Shown: positions 46,439 to 57,598, counted from the first letter of the stretch. The stretch is DNA of 64,000 nt from Selaginella moellendorffii (GCF_000143415.4 NW_003314268.1:2181972-2245971), one strand, 5' to 3'. Translations and numbers: made by a program. The notes: generated by a model from the sequence alone, not told the origin.

Positions 46439-48880
46439 ATGCCGAGCCCGGTGAAGAAGGTGAGCGCTGGATTGATGGAGATCCAGGGTACGAGGAAGCT
46501 CGGTGTACGTATGTGGGGGTATTTGCCGGCATCGTCGCCGCAGAGATCACCGATCGTCGTTCCCACCAAGGTGTCGCCGGCGAGCCCCGACGATGGGTGG
46601 AGGGCAGTGTGTAGTGGAGGTTGTGGTTTTGCTCTAGCTCTCTCAGGTAGGAACAGAAAAGAAACAGTCGCAAGAATGCAGATGGAATGAAGATGGGTAT
46701 GCAGCCGCTTGAGTGAGTGAGTTCTTTCCCTTCGTGTTACAAGCCTCTCTTTCTTTTTTGCCGTGGGTCTCGTTGTTTTCTCGAGCTTATCCGCTCGATC
46801 GATCTCACAGTTTTTCTGTTTGTTCTGTGCCTTGTTTTTAAGTTGCAGACTCGGTGAAGTTGCTGCTTTGAAGACCAACAAAAAAAGAGAAAAAAACACT
46901 GTAACCATCCAGTTTTAGCCCATTGCCTGCCTGTTTATTGCATTTTCCAAATGCCTCCTTTAGCAGACATCCTTTTCCTTTTGTATTGATGCTCTTCGTT
47001 TTTCTCGGTGACAGTTTTGCAGATGCCAGAGCTTATCTTCTTCAGTAAAAAACAATAAAATTCTAACTTTGTGTTGTGGCTTTTGTTGTTTCTTCCTTTG
47101 ATGGATCCTAACACAACAGAGAGTGGAAAATTGCATACTTGGGGCTCGACTGATGATCTTGGGCAGTGTTACCATATTTCCGGAAAACACCAGGTATATT
47201 ATATTCTGCCAACTTAACTTTGTTTACCTGCAACTTCTGTGTTCAGGAGCATCCGGAACCTTTCCCATTACAAACACCGCCAGCGATTTTTGCAGCTGCA
47301 GGCTGGGCCCATTGCGCTGTTGTGACAGGTTAGTGGAGGTTTGAGCATCGGGAAAAAACCGATCTTTTCGTTTCAGAGACTGGCGAAGTGTATACGTGGG
47401 GATGGAAGGAATGCGTTCCAAGTGACAAAAACTGTGTGGAGCAGGGTGTTTCGGGAGATCCTTACGACTATCAAGGACGAACCGAAGAGTTAAAACACGT
47501 GGAACCCGACTTGGACTCGAGTCCCGGGCACTCCCCAGAGGCGCTTCGTAGGCTGAAACGGGCTGGACCCGACCACAATTCTCCAGAGAAACACCGACTA
47601 GGATCAAGCAGTAGCAGAGTACAGAGTCCTCGCAGTGCTCTAAAGGTCAATGACAAAGTTGATTCCAGCAAGAAACGCAAAGTCAGCACGGATGAAGCTG
47701 GCTCTCCTGACAGTTCTGGAGCTGGTGTCGACGAAGCGGTGGTAGCACCTCTGTGCTGTGTTCCAATGCCTGCCAAAGTTATTCTTGTCGCAACGGGAGG
47801 GCGACATACTTTGTCACTTACAGGCAAGCTTTTCCGGGGCTTTTACTTTCTTTCGTTCACTCTGTCGCTCTCATAAGTGTTTTGTTTCGGATTTTAGACA
47901 CTGGCCAGGTATGGAGCTGGGGATATGGAGGCGAAGGTCAGCTGGGCCTGGGTACTCGCATGCGCACGGTCTCGTCACCGCAGCCAATACCGCTGGAGCC
48001 GTCAACTTACTGGCTGAGAAAAGGCAACAGGGCTGGTGCAGTAAAGCCACCGGGTAGTTATATAGTTGGAATTGCTTGTGGTGGGCGGCACAGTGCAATC
48101 TTAACAGGTTACAAGCTTGACGATATCTACAATTCTGAAAGTTAGTCTGAAAGTTTTTTGCTGTAGATGGTGGAGCTGTTCTGACTTTCGGATGGGGACT
48201 CTACGGCCAGGTAACGTTTTAGCTGTTTTACTTGTCGTGTCCTGAAGAAAAGTCCTGTGTTTCAGTGTGGGCAAGGCAGCACAGAAGACGAGCTCAGCCC
48301 AAACTACGTGTCTTCTCTCGGTGGTCTCCACGTTACAGCGATCGCATCTGGGCTTTGGCACACACTGTGCATCACAGATACTGGGGAGGTGTACGCTTTT
48401 GGTGGGAATCAGTTCGGACAACTCGGCGTTGGGGGCGATCACTCGGAGGTGGTGAAAACTCTTGATCAAAAAATCTTGAAGCTTAACCACTGTTGTTTGC
48501 AGACGCTCCCTAAGCTTGTAGAGGCCGCGGTGCTGGAGGACGAGTGTGCAAAGTCAGTGTCCTGCGGTGCTCGACACAGCGCAATAACCACAGGTACTGA
48601 GCTTCACAAAAATCCGCATTTCCAACCAGAAGTCGGTTTTTTTGTTCTTTTGAGCAGAAAAGGGGAAGGTTTTTTGCTGGGGATGGAACAAGTATGGCCA
48701 GGTAAGTTGCTGTATTCTCTTTTTGCTTGCAAAGCCCTCTTGATGATTTTGGAAACTTGGCAGCTAGGACTTGGCGACACGGGCGACCGTGATACTCCTC
48801 ATGAAGTTCCGCTCGAGCACCGGGCAGTAAACGTAGCGTGTGGGTGGTGGCATACTCTCGCTCTCACAGACCAACCGTGA
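46439..48880 (+). CDS. RCC1-repeat protein
   Basis: Seven-bladed beta-propeller protein of the RCC1 family, which in plants serves in chromatin binding, Ran exchange or signalling. Exon 1 begins MPSPVKKVSAGLM and ends in FALALS. After a 473-bp intron, exon 2 continues ESGKLHTWGSTDDLGQC, a standard RCC1 repeat. Later exons give ETGEVYTWGWKEC, ATGGRHTLSL, DTGQVWSWGYGGEGQLGLG, ACGGRHSAIL, DGGAVLTFGWG, WHTLCITDTGEVYAFGGNQ, SCGARHSAITT and a final CGWWHTLALTDQP. A polar insertion of about 100 residues in the exon at 47,378-47,821 contains an SSKKRKVS nuclear-localisation-like motif. About ten exons. The subgroup is not resolved. Confidence 0.85.
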
Positions 48881-48996
48881 TCGATCAAGGAGTGTTTAGC
48901 TTGATTGTAATTATTGTTTCATTTTTTACTTAATTAATTGACTGGCATTGAGTTTAACTGTAGTTTTAAAATAGGTTGTGACCTAGATTTCTGGCA

Positions 48997-50415
48997 ATGG
49001 CTGTGGCCCGGGCGCCCGCGAAGGTGATCCTGTGTGGGGAGCATGCCGTCGTCCACGGATCCACTGGCGTGGCCGCCGCCATTGGGATCTACACGCACGC
49101 ACGGATCGAGAGAGGTAAGGCGCGAGCTCTGGCGCTGGCTGCTCGTCTGATCCCTCATCGCCCAGAGCAGGAGACTCCCCCAGCTTTCTTCTCGTGCTGC
49201 CTGATCTCAATGTGACGCTGGAGTGGTCGCTGGATTTCATCCGGCAGGAGCTGGGGATTTCGGCGCTGGAGGAAGTGGATCCCATGGCTGTGCGGCAGGA
49301 TCTCGCAGGGAAACTGGCGGCATTGCTGGAGAAGCGAGGGACTGGTGGGAATTGTGAGCTTCCTCCCGAGTTTTCTGGTGGAAAACTAGCAGGAGTGGTG
49401 GCTGTTTTGTTCCTCTACGTCTCCATCGTCGGGTAAGAAGGAAAGATGGTTTTTTCTTCTCTTTGACAGGTTCTTCCAGGTTGAAGCCGGTGGTCTTGAC
49501 GATCGACTCGGAGATTCCCATGTCTTGCGGGCTTGGATCCTCGGCAGCTCTAGCAGTCTCAGTGGCTGCCTCGCTCCTGGCTTTCGCTCGTCCCCAAAGG
49601 GATGGGAAGCTTGCTGGGAGCAATTGGATCGGCGTTTGCGAGGACGATGCACGGCTCATCAGCAGCTGGGCTTTCGAGGCAGAGAAGATCATCCATGGAA
49701 ATCCATCCGGGATCGACAATACAGTGTGTACTTTCGGTAGTTCTTGCGTTTCTTTTCTTCGTTTACACAAGATCATGATCTTGGCAGGAAACGTTGTCAA
49801 GATGAAGAATGACAAGAGAGAAGTGCTCACAAACCTGGCCTCGCTGCAAATGCTTATCACGAACACCAAAGTTCCCAGAGACACCAAGAAATTGGTGAGC
49901 GGCGTTCGTCAGCTCAAGGAGAAGCACCCCAAGGTCATGTCTGGCATCTTTGATGTTATCGATTCCATCTCGGAAGACTTTCTCGGGATCCTCCAGTCAC
50001 AGCCCGCGACTGTAAGCAAGACTTTCGTGTCTCCCCAGCGGAGAATTCACTCGTTTACGTGCTTCGCAGGATCAGTCCCAGCAGGAAAAGCTGGAGGAGC
50101 TCGTCGTTTTGAACCAAGGTCTTCTTGGAACGATTGGAGTGAGTCATGCGTCCATTGAGAAGATTTGCAAGATCACAGCCAAGTACGGCTTGAAATCCAA
50201 GCTCACCGGAGGAGGAGGTGGCGGCTGCGTGATCACTTTACTTCCAAGAGGTAGAAAGCTTTTCTCAAATCTTCTTTATGTTCTCCTAACTCTCGCTCGC
50301 TCTTGCAGGACTGTCTCCAAAGGTCTTGGAACAAGTGAGCGACGATCTAAACAGCTCTGGGTTTGAATGCTTACAAGCAGAAGTTGGTGTTCAAGGAGTC
50401 CAGATTTTGCAATAG
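48997..50415 (+). CDS. MVK: Mevalonate kinase
   Basis: Phosphorylates mevalonate to 5-phosphomevalonate in the cytosolic/peroxisomal isoprenoid pathway. A GHMP kinase of 360 residues in six exons: 48,997-49,114, 49,168-49,353, 49,470-49,736, 49,788-50,011, 50,070-50,250 and 50,309-50,415. Motifs in order: ARAPAKVILCGEHAVVHG at the N-terminus, the GHMP ATP-binding loop PMSCGLGSSAALAVS at about residue 117, HGNPSGIDNTVCTFG (substrate site), and the C-terminal KLTGGGGGGCVITL. The second exon needs the acceptor at 49,167 to keep frame. Length is a little short of the usual 380-390. Its stop is 19 bp from the stop of the convergent SET gene. Confidence 0.93.
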
Positions 50416-50434
50416 CATCGAAGGTTTGCTCGAT

Positions 50435-52465
50435 TCAAGACTGGTTTTTCTCCCTGAAGCACTTGGTACATTCGCACGCGAAGCCGTAGTCCGACAGCAT
50501 TGCTTGTCTCTCGGTGTACGATAAATCTTCCTCCTCGATGTATGAGGTGAAAATCTGAAAACCATTTTGAGTGAAAACAAGAAAGAAAGATTTGATTCAC
50601 CTGTTCTCCTTTCATGATCTTCCTCGTCGCAATTATCACAGCATTGCCATTTATGTCCTGAAAAACAGTCGAGTCAACTGTGCTCTATCCTCACTACAAA
50701 ACAGACCTCATCTCGCTTAAAAGCCTTCGCATTCGGCTCGCAAGAGTGGTTTATGCAGCTGTGCAATGCGAAAAACCCAGAACCTGGAAGTACATTCAAA
50801 TTCCACGAATAGTTCTGGACGTTAAACCCACCTTGGCAGAAGGAAGCGTACTTCTCGCCCAAAGCCTCAAACAGTGGTCGAGTAATTTGTTCTGTTTGTT
50901 CCTGTGATTCAAAGACTAGGCACTTGTCCATCCATGTTATCTTCTAGTTACCTTGAGAGCTGGCTCAAGATCTTGAATGTAGAGAAAATAGTTTTCAACG
51001 GGTGAGGCGACGACGACATCTCTGGAAAAAGCCGTGTGACTCGAGATTCTCAACGACAGAGATGGCTTACAGGTTGTTTAGCTCGAACATGCCGATGATG
51101 CTCCCATAAATCTCCAAAGAAAAAACTGGTGGTGTCAAAGAAAACGCCAAAAGAAGCAAAGGTTTAGGATACGAGGTGCAAACTCCGGCTCCCCCAGCGC
51201 AGCTTTGAGCTGGCTCAAGGACTAGAAAAAACATGAACATGTTAGTGTACATAATCGTTATGCTTTGGAACTTACTGCTTCCGCTAATTCCTTGATTTGG
51301 CTCCTGAAAGATGCTTCTTCTAAAGGATCAACGTCGTCTGGAAGAGCCACGGCTTCCCACCACCTGAACTTGGCGAAATTAAACTCTTACGAAGCGAAAA
51401 GCGTACTTACAGACGCTTTTCTCCCATGGCAAATGGTTTCCACGCCTCAAGGAGTGCATTTCGGTCTGTAACTCCACTGCTTTCAGAGAGCTTTTTCGTG
51501 CGAAGCATAACCTTCGCAATCAACTGCACAGAGAACGTAAAACATAGTCGCAAAACAAAGAAACAAGCGAAGGCTACCTTGCTGGCCAAATGGAAAATGT
51601 CATTGGTTTCTGGAGAGGATGAAAGTCAGGACGAGTAGAGAACAGCAGTTTACCATCAGCAAATTCTTTGAAAAGAACAAGCTCGTCCCTGTGTTGTGAA
51701 ACACCATCGCAAAGCAACGAGTGGTGATCATGCCAGGCCCTTTGTGCACACGATTTGCTACTCGCAAAAGGAAGCAAGCAAGAGTTATGAGAAGGAAGTC
51801 GCAGCGCATTCACAAACTAACCTGCAGTAAATCTCCGAGCATCCACCGGAGCACTTGACTACCTCCGGTAGCAAAAACTTGTCTCCATGAGGAAGAGAGA
51901 AACCATCACCTTTTAGAAGAGCTAACGCTTCCTCCGAAGAAACACCATGCCGGTGATGGTCTTCTTCTTCATCTTCTTCTTCGTGATAGCAGCACGACTG
52001 AGTCTCTGGAGCTTCAAGTTTGCGTTGTATTTGGAGCTGGATGGAACCGACGTAGCGAAAGCAAAAGCCACACACAACCGCATCGTTCTGTCCATGAATG
52101 AACAAGAACAAGAACAAGAACTCGTAAAGCAAAACAATTCCAATCAAATACCTTGTTATGGCTGTGCTGTGCAGCAAAGAGAGGTTCTTCGATCAAGATC
52201 ACCTCTTCCGCGTCAAAATCTCTCTCGGCAAAGAGGCCTGCAAGATCTCCAAATCTAGAATTCGCGAGAGAAAAGCACAGCGATACCTTTCCCCATCGTC
52301 GCGGTAGATTTCACGCGCAATGCGGCACCGGTCAGCTGAGAATAATACTCCTGATCCATCAAATCGTGTCAATCCACAGCGCTTTGTCAGGACCGAGCCT
52401 CGAGTTACCTCCATTTGCTTCCAAGGAGGAGAAACGAGCAGCGCGCCACCGTCCTCCATAGCCAT
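50435..52465 (-). CDS. SET-domain methyltransferase, ATXR2-like
   Basis: Histone-lysine methyltransferase-type protein with about 15 small exons from ATG at 52,465. The split SET domain starts with GLFAERDFDAEEVILIEEP. An inserted zinc-binding segment with CGFCFRYVGS and CSGGCSEIYCR resembles the MYND-like insert of ATXR2 and SMYD proteins. The catalytic part is near the C-terminus: CINHSCEPNAKAF, VIIATRKIMKGEQ, then SYIEEEDLSYTERQ and a post-SET YGFACECTKC. This arrangement fits plant ATXR2, reported to act on H3K36. The protein ends REKNQS at 50,435. It is divergent from the GH18 gene with only 54 bp between the start codons. Confidence 0.88.
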
Positions 52466-52519
52466 GGGCGATAAACCCTAACAAAAACCTCCGCATTGGA
52501 ATTAGGGCATCCTTGCCAA
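52466..52519. promoter_or_regulatory. Very short divergent promoter
   Basis: 54 bp between the ATGs of the SET gene (-) and the GH18 gene (+). The promoters and 5' UTRs must overlap each other or the coding sequence. AACCCTAAC here resembles a telo-box in reverse. Confidence 0.5.
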
Positions 52520-54184
52520 ATGGCTCAGCAGAGGCGCCGGCACAGCAGCAGTGAGCGCCAGGCTCGTAGACCCGGCTCCAATGCTCTTGAGAAGGCTGGA
52601 GATTCCCAGCAAAGCACTGGATCGCGGCTCAAGCACGGCATTTTGGCCTTGGTGCTTGTTTTCTTCTTCTTAGCGTGGTATTTCCATTATTCTAGAGATC
52701 CACTCGCTAGTTCTTTGGGAGGAGGTGAGGATCTGTCCTACAGAGATATCTTGAAGGTATGCTAGATCGATTTCTCCATGTTTTCTTCATCCATCGCTTT
52801 GCTTTTCTCCTTTTTCCTCAGGCAGCATCGCGAGCTCCGCGTCTTGGAGCTAAGAGAAAGCTGAATGGTACTGTTCTCGCCTATGTCACGCCATGGTTAG
52901 TTCGTGTTTGATTGTTCTTCTTTCTTTCTTCTCATGGATGATCTTTTGTCGCAGGAATTCCAAAGGATATGATATGGCAAAAAAATTCCGGCACAAGCTC
53001 ACTCACGTTTCTCCTGTGTGGTATCAGCTAAGAAGGTAGGCTTTGCTCCTCACTGTTGTGTAAGTTGATTGTTCTGTAAATTCTGTAGAGATGACAAAGG
53101 CATGAGTTTAGCTGGCAAGCATGATGTGGATCAAGGATGGATTTCCGAAGTGCGAAAGCAGGGATTTCCACTGGTATGATCTTATAGTTTTTATGTGTAT
53201 CTATCAAGTTTTTGGTCTTGTGATTCTTATGATAGTTACTTCTTTCAGTGACCATTTCGCGCAGATTGTTCCGCGTGTGGTGCTTGAAGGCTGGTCCTTA
53301 GACAGCATGCTTGTGAGTGCAGACGAGAAGCAAAAGGCAATCAAGCTAATCCTCGAAGAGTGCAAGTACGTGAGTCTTTCATCTTTTTCTTTTTTGTGAT
53401 TTTCTCTTAGGGAGCAAGCTTACGATGGCATCGTGCTGGAAGCGTGGAATTCCTGGGCTTCTTACAGAATACTCGAGAACCATCGTTTACGTGAAAAGGT
53501 TTGTAAGAAACAATTTCAAGAACATTGTCTGACAACAAGAAATCTACAGGCTCTAGCATTTATCCGAGAACTTGGCTCGTCCTTACACAAGCTCAACGCT
53601 GCTAGCGCTACCCGTCCATTGCAACTCGTGCTCGTTATACCACCCGAGCGTGGAGGAGGCCCGGAAGAATTCACGCGAGGGGACCTCCATTCTTTGCAGC
53701 ACGCCGTCGATGGCTTCTCGCTCATGACTTACGATTTCTCAAACGCCTATCGTCCAGGCCCGAACGCACCGCTTCCCTGGATACGCTCCTGCCTCCACTC
53801 TTTACTCGCAGGGAAATCCAACGAGGTCTCTTCCAAGATCCTGATGGGAATAAACTTCTATGGAAACGACTACGTTCTTCCGCGAGGTATGCTAGAGCTT
53901 CTTGCTCGAAACACTTTCTTAACGCTAGTTTCATTCTAGGTGGTGGAGCTATTGTTGGCGACCAATTCTTGGAGCTTCTGAAAGAGTACACTCCCAAGCT
54001 CATATGGGATTCGATGAACCGAGAGCATTACTTTGATTACTCCAAGGATCAAAACAAGCACAGGGTCTACTTCCCCACTGCCAAGAGCGTTACTTCGAGG
54101 CTAGAAGAAAGTGTTTCCGCCGGTGTTGGAGTTTCTATATGGGAGATTGGCCAAGGCTTGGAGCATTTCTTCGACCTCTTGTAA
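52520..54184 (+). CDS. GH18 chitinase-domain protein, CHID1-like
   Basis: 415 residues in eight exons that join in phase. A basic N-terminus is followed by one membrane anchor (residues 36-55, [18 protein letters not shown]), so it is probably a type II membrane or Golgi/ER protein. The GH18 barrel starts with [19 protein letters not shown] and continues with [56 protein letters not shown], and [15 protein letters not shown] at the end. In active chitinases strand 4 carries DxxDxDxE; here it reads DGIVLEAW, without that acid pattern. Chitinase activity is therefore doubtful, as in the animal CHID1 group, which binds carbohydrate. The start at 52,520 ([10 protein letters not shown]) is the first ATG. 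Confidence 0.9.
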
Positions 54185-54252
54185 AAATGTCTTGCGTGGC
54201 ATCATTAAAAATCCAAACCATCTGAGGAATCACGATGCAACAGTTGTCTAGA

Positions 54253-54540
54253 TCTTGTCAACTATAGCCATGGCCGCGGACGCAATTCCACTCACCCAGA
54301 AGCGTTCCAGCCGGAGCGTTTTCTCAGCTCCAGCAGCGCTATCCCTGCCACCTCGATTTCATTCCATTCTCGTCTGGTAGGAGAGTTTGTCCTGACTATC
54401 CACTGGCGATGAGATCGTTTTCCGTGTGGCCAGTTTGCTCCAGGCATGGGCGGGATCGACATGGAGGAGTCCACGGCAAGTATGGCGATGAAGCTCAATG
54501 CCGCCTTGCTTGTAAACCCGGCTCGATCAAAATATGACAG
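54253..54540 (+). pseudogene. Cytochrome P450 3'-end pseudogene
   Basis: A decayed copy of the last part of the neighbouring P450 (matching about 56,022-56,350). It keeps CGTTCCAGCCGGAGCG, TATCCACTGGCGATGAGATCG, GTGGCCAGTTTGCTCCAGGC and GGCTCGATCAAAATAT. It lacks about 23 bp that the intact gene has after CTCCAGGC and contains other small indels that break the frame across the heme-binding motif. Nothing from the 5' part of the P450 is visible upstream, so it is a partial tandem duplication. Confidence 0.85.
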
Positions 54541-54796
54541 CGCAATAAATTGAGAAACGGAGATTCCTAGCGCTCGATCAATTTGTTAACCCTACTTTTC
54601 ATTCTAGGTGGTCTTCTGACTTTAAGGATCAACACAAAAAAAGTTAAATTAAATTTAAATTAAAAATTTAAACCATGTGGGCTGCTACTGCGAGTTTTTT
54701 ATGGGAGCATGCATAACACGGGGCCATGCGGCGGAGACGGCAAGGTGCCTTGCGAACCCCGCCCACCGGGGTCTTCGTTGTCAAGTTCTCTACAAT

Positions 54797-56364
54797 ATGG
54801 CCATGGCCGTGGAGATCCAGACCTTTGAAGCGATGGACTTAGGTGTGGCTTTGTTCGTCCTGGGCATCAGCTGGATCACACTATCACTCCTCATAGGGAG
54901 AATTCGATCGTCGCAACAACGGCGCCTCCCTCCAGGTCCATTCTCTTTCCCCATTTTTGGAGCGCTCTTCTCCCTCGAGGAGCCACTCCACCAGCACTTT
55001 GCAAAGATCAGCAAGAAGTATGGGCCGATCGTCTACCTCAAGATCGGAATGGCCCCGTTCGTGGTGGTGAACAACAACGAAATGGCCGCACAGGTTCTTA
55101 AGACCCACGATCTCGAGTTTGCAAGCCGGCCGGACGACGAGTTCTTTCGGATCGTCAGCCACAACTGGAACGGTCTCATCCTCGGGCCTTTAGGTGACAA
55201 GTGGAAAACCATGAGGAGGATTTGCAGCACACACCTGTTTAGCAACAGTATGCTCAAGGCAAGCACAGGATTCCGGGAGTCGGAGATGAAGCATACAGTC
55301 AAGTCCATTTTCCAGCAATCCGAGACAATGATCAATTTGAAAGAGGTTTTCAGTAGTCTCTTGTCGAATTCGCTATGCCTGGTTCTTTTTAGCGAGCGGG
55401 GGCTGGAGGTCATGGATCTCAGCCAGAAGATAGCATCTCTAAGCTTGCACCTGAACATCGGTGCCCTGCTTCCGGCACTTGACGGGCTGGATCTCCATGG
55501 AATCTACAAGAAACTCAACAGGGAGCTCATGCCTCGCCTGAAGCTCTTGGTGGAAGATCAAGTCGACAAGCATCGACGCAGAAAAGATCAAGCTGGGGAC
55601 GGGTTCGCCCCTCGAGACTTCACTGACGTTCTTATATCTCTCGAGGACAAGGATAAATTGCCAGACATTTCCATTTTGGCACTGCTCGTGGTAAGTTTTA
55701 CCAGCATCGTGATATTGGTTTTTTTCACTTCTTGCGACAGGACCTGGTTGTTGCAGGGTTGGAAACTTCACTAGTGACGCTCGAGTGGACAATGGCGGAG
55801 CTCATAAACCATCCCCGAGTCGTGTCCAAGGCTCAAGACGAACTGGACAGCGTTGTAGGGAGAGCTCGCGCGGTGCAAGAGTCCGATCTTCCAAACCTTC
55901 CATACATCGATGCCATTGTCAAGGAATCACTGCGTCTCCACCCGGCGGCCCCACTGGGAGTTCCTCACAAGAATCTCAAGCCCGTCAACCTGGGCGGCTA
56001 CACCATCCCCGCCGGCTGCAAGGTTCTCGTCAACATATGGGCCATCGGACGCGATCCCGCTCGCTGGTCCGACCCAGGAACGTTCCAGCCGGAGCGTCTT
56101 CTCGGCTCCAGCAGCGCCATCAACGGGCAGAACTTTGATTTCATCCCATTCTCATCGGGCAGGAGAGTATGTGCCGGCTATCCACTGGCGATGAGATCGA
56201 TCGCGTTTTACGTGGCCAGTTTGCTCCAGGCATTTAATTGGCGTCCTGCTACCCCGGGCGGGATCGACATGGAAGAGCGCACGAGAAGTACAACGATGAA
56301 GCTCAATGCTGACTTGCTCGTGAACGCGTCCATCAGGCTCGATCAAAATATAATTTGCAGCTGA
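54797..56364 (+). CDS. Cytochrome P450, A-type (CYP71-clan-like)
   Basis: Heme-thiolate monooxygenase of 505 residues in two exons (54,797-55,690 and 55,741-56,364). An N-terminal ER anchor (residues 15-33, GVALFVLGISWITLSLLIG) is followed by the hinge RRLPPGPFSFPIFG, the C-helix WKTMRR, the I-helix AGLETS (residues 303-308, E in place of the common D), the K-helix ESLR (360-363), the FQPERL region (413-418) and the heme-binding PFSSGRRVCAG with Cys at about residue 442. The single intron after the I-helix start is typical of plant A-type P450s. The substrate cannot be told from sequence. Start chosen at MAMAVEIQ; the frame is open further 5' but that part looks non-coding. Confidence 0.9.
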
Positions 56365-56453
56365 GCTATAGGCATGTGATGAAACTGTTTAGCGTTGAGA
56401 TCGCGCGTTAAAATATAACTATTTATTATTTAAGTTCTTTATTATTAATATAA

Positions 56454-56469
56454 GCAGGACTAGCTCAGA

Positions 56470-56502
<33 letters not shown>

Positions 56503-56527
56503 AGAGGTTCGAATCCTCTGTCCAGCG
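56454..56527 (+). tRNA. tRNA-Asn (GTT)
   Basis: 74 bases fold as a cloverleaf. The anticodon stem-loop TGTGG-CTGTTAA-CCACA has GTT at 56,488-56,490. The T arm is AGAGG-TTCGAAT-CCTCT, and the D stem GCTC/GAGC is intact. The body closely follows the eukaryotic nuclear tRNA-Asn. The acceptor stem has one mismatch (A3 opposite A70). No run of four T follows within about 80 bases, so transcription termination may be inefficient. It may be functional or a recent pseudogene. Confidence 0.8.
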
Positions 56528-56628
56528 TAAGAGTACTAAGCTTTAATTAAAACTATGTAACTAAAATTATAATAATTGAATAATAATTAAGCTTTGCACT
56601 AAGATAATATCAAATTTAAGTTTGAGAT

Positions 56629-57346
56629 TTACTTTCCAGCGATGGCCTCTTTGATCGATCGGGTCACCGACGAAATGCCACTGGCTTCCTTCGATCCATC
56701 TTGTCCTTCTCGAGATTTATCCACATCACTGGCATTCTCATCGAAATGATCTCTAGCAGCATCGTATTTGTCCTTGAGCTCCTCCTTGGCTTCGTTGATC
56801 GCGGTGTAGCTGTCTGCTCCCTCATCCGGTGCGTCCTTCTTGTCGCTCGCATTTTTCCTCGCGTCCTCAAACCTCTTCTGGACGGACTTCTTCGCCTCCT
56901 CGATCGCGTCGTATGTTCTATCCCCGCTCTGGAAGACTCTTTCACGAGCTTCGTCCGAGCTGCGATTCAGATCCTCCAGGATCTAAGAATGGGACAGGAG
57001 AAATCGGGAGGTCTTGTAGAGAAACTCACCTCTTGCCAAGCTGGTCAGAGATCGACGATCCATCCTTAGCTTGGAGTTGCTCCTCACTCTTGCCCTGCGA
57101 GATTTCGCCACTTGAGAAGAGGGAAAGACAACCTTTTCATACCGCGATTCCCTTGTTCTTGCCCGGCTCGCCGTGACGAGCAACATGCTGCGCTAAGAAA
57201 TTCCCCATATTTTCCTGAGCCTGCCCTCTGTAGCGAGCGATCGTATCAAACTCCGACTCCTGGCCACCAGCATTTTCCTCATTCTGATTTGCCGCATCGC
57301 GAACGACTGCGTCAAGCCCCGATTCACCTTCTTGCGCTCTCGCCAT
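56629..57346 (-). CDS. LEA-like hydrophilic helical protein
   Basis: Two exons (57,346-57,143 and 56,982-56,629) join in phase into 185 residues, start MARAQEGESGLDAVVRDAAN. The protein is highly charged and lacks hydrophobic segments. The second exon carries helix-forming, repeated patterns such as TYDAIEEAKKSVQKRFEDA and SYTAINEAKEELKDKYDAA, an 11-residue-like amphipathic periodicity seen in LEA group 3 proteins. It ends VTRSIKEAIAGK. The gene lies upstream-facing to two ABRE sites at 57,402-57,419. A GC-rich 65-bp stretch in the intron looks exon-like but would shift the frame. Function as a desiccation protectant is inferred from composition and promoter. Confidence 0.65.
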
Positions 57347-57401
57347 TGCTCTGCCCTGCCGAAGAACCCTAAAACCTTTAAACACCAATAGGTGGACCAA
57401 T

Positions 57402-57419
57402 ACACGTGTCACCACGTGG
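57402..57419 (-). promoter_or_regulatory. Paired ABRE/G-box upstream of LEA-like gene
   Basis: ACACGTGTC (57,402-57,410) and CCACGTGG (57,412-57,419) lie about 55-75 bp before the ATG at 57,346. The pairing mirrors that before the LEA_1 gene at 43,357. Confidence 0.65.
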
Positions 57420-57486
57420 TCGTTGGAGAGAACGACACGTTACAACGCTACAGCCTTACACGCGTGAAACTAAGACCACATTTACT

Positions 57487-57598
57487 TTCGTTGAGATCGC
57501 ATTTATCACAAGCAACTTTGTGAACTCATCACAAGCTCCTTTTTCGTTGAGATCGCATTTATCACAAGCCACTCTGTGATCTCATCACAAGCTCCTTG
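57487..57598. repeat. 56-bp tandem duplication
   Basis: TTCGTTGAGATCGCATTTAT starts at 57,487 and again at 57,543. The two units differ at a few positions. It lies between the LEA-like promoter and the 3' end of the NLR gene. Confidence 0.85.

Noticed and set aside
54677-54796. Longer P450 start (40 extra N-terminal residues)
   Set aside because: The extra residues are Cys/Arg-rich and precede the normal ER anchor; the ATG at 54,797 gives a standard length.
56629-57346. Frameshift in the LEA-like gene
   Set aside because: It appears only if a 65-bp intronic segment is taken as an exon; the two-exon model is in frame.
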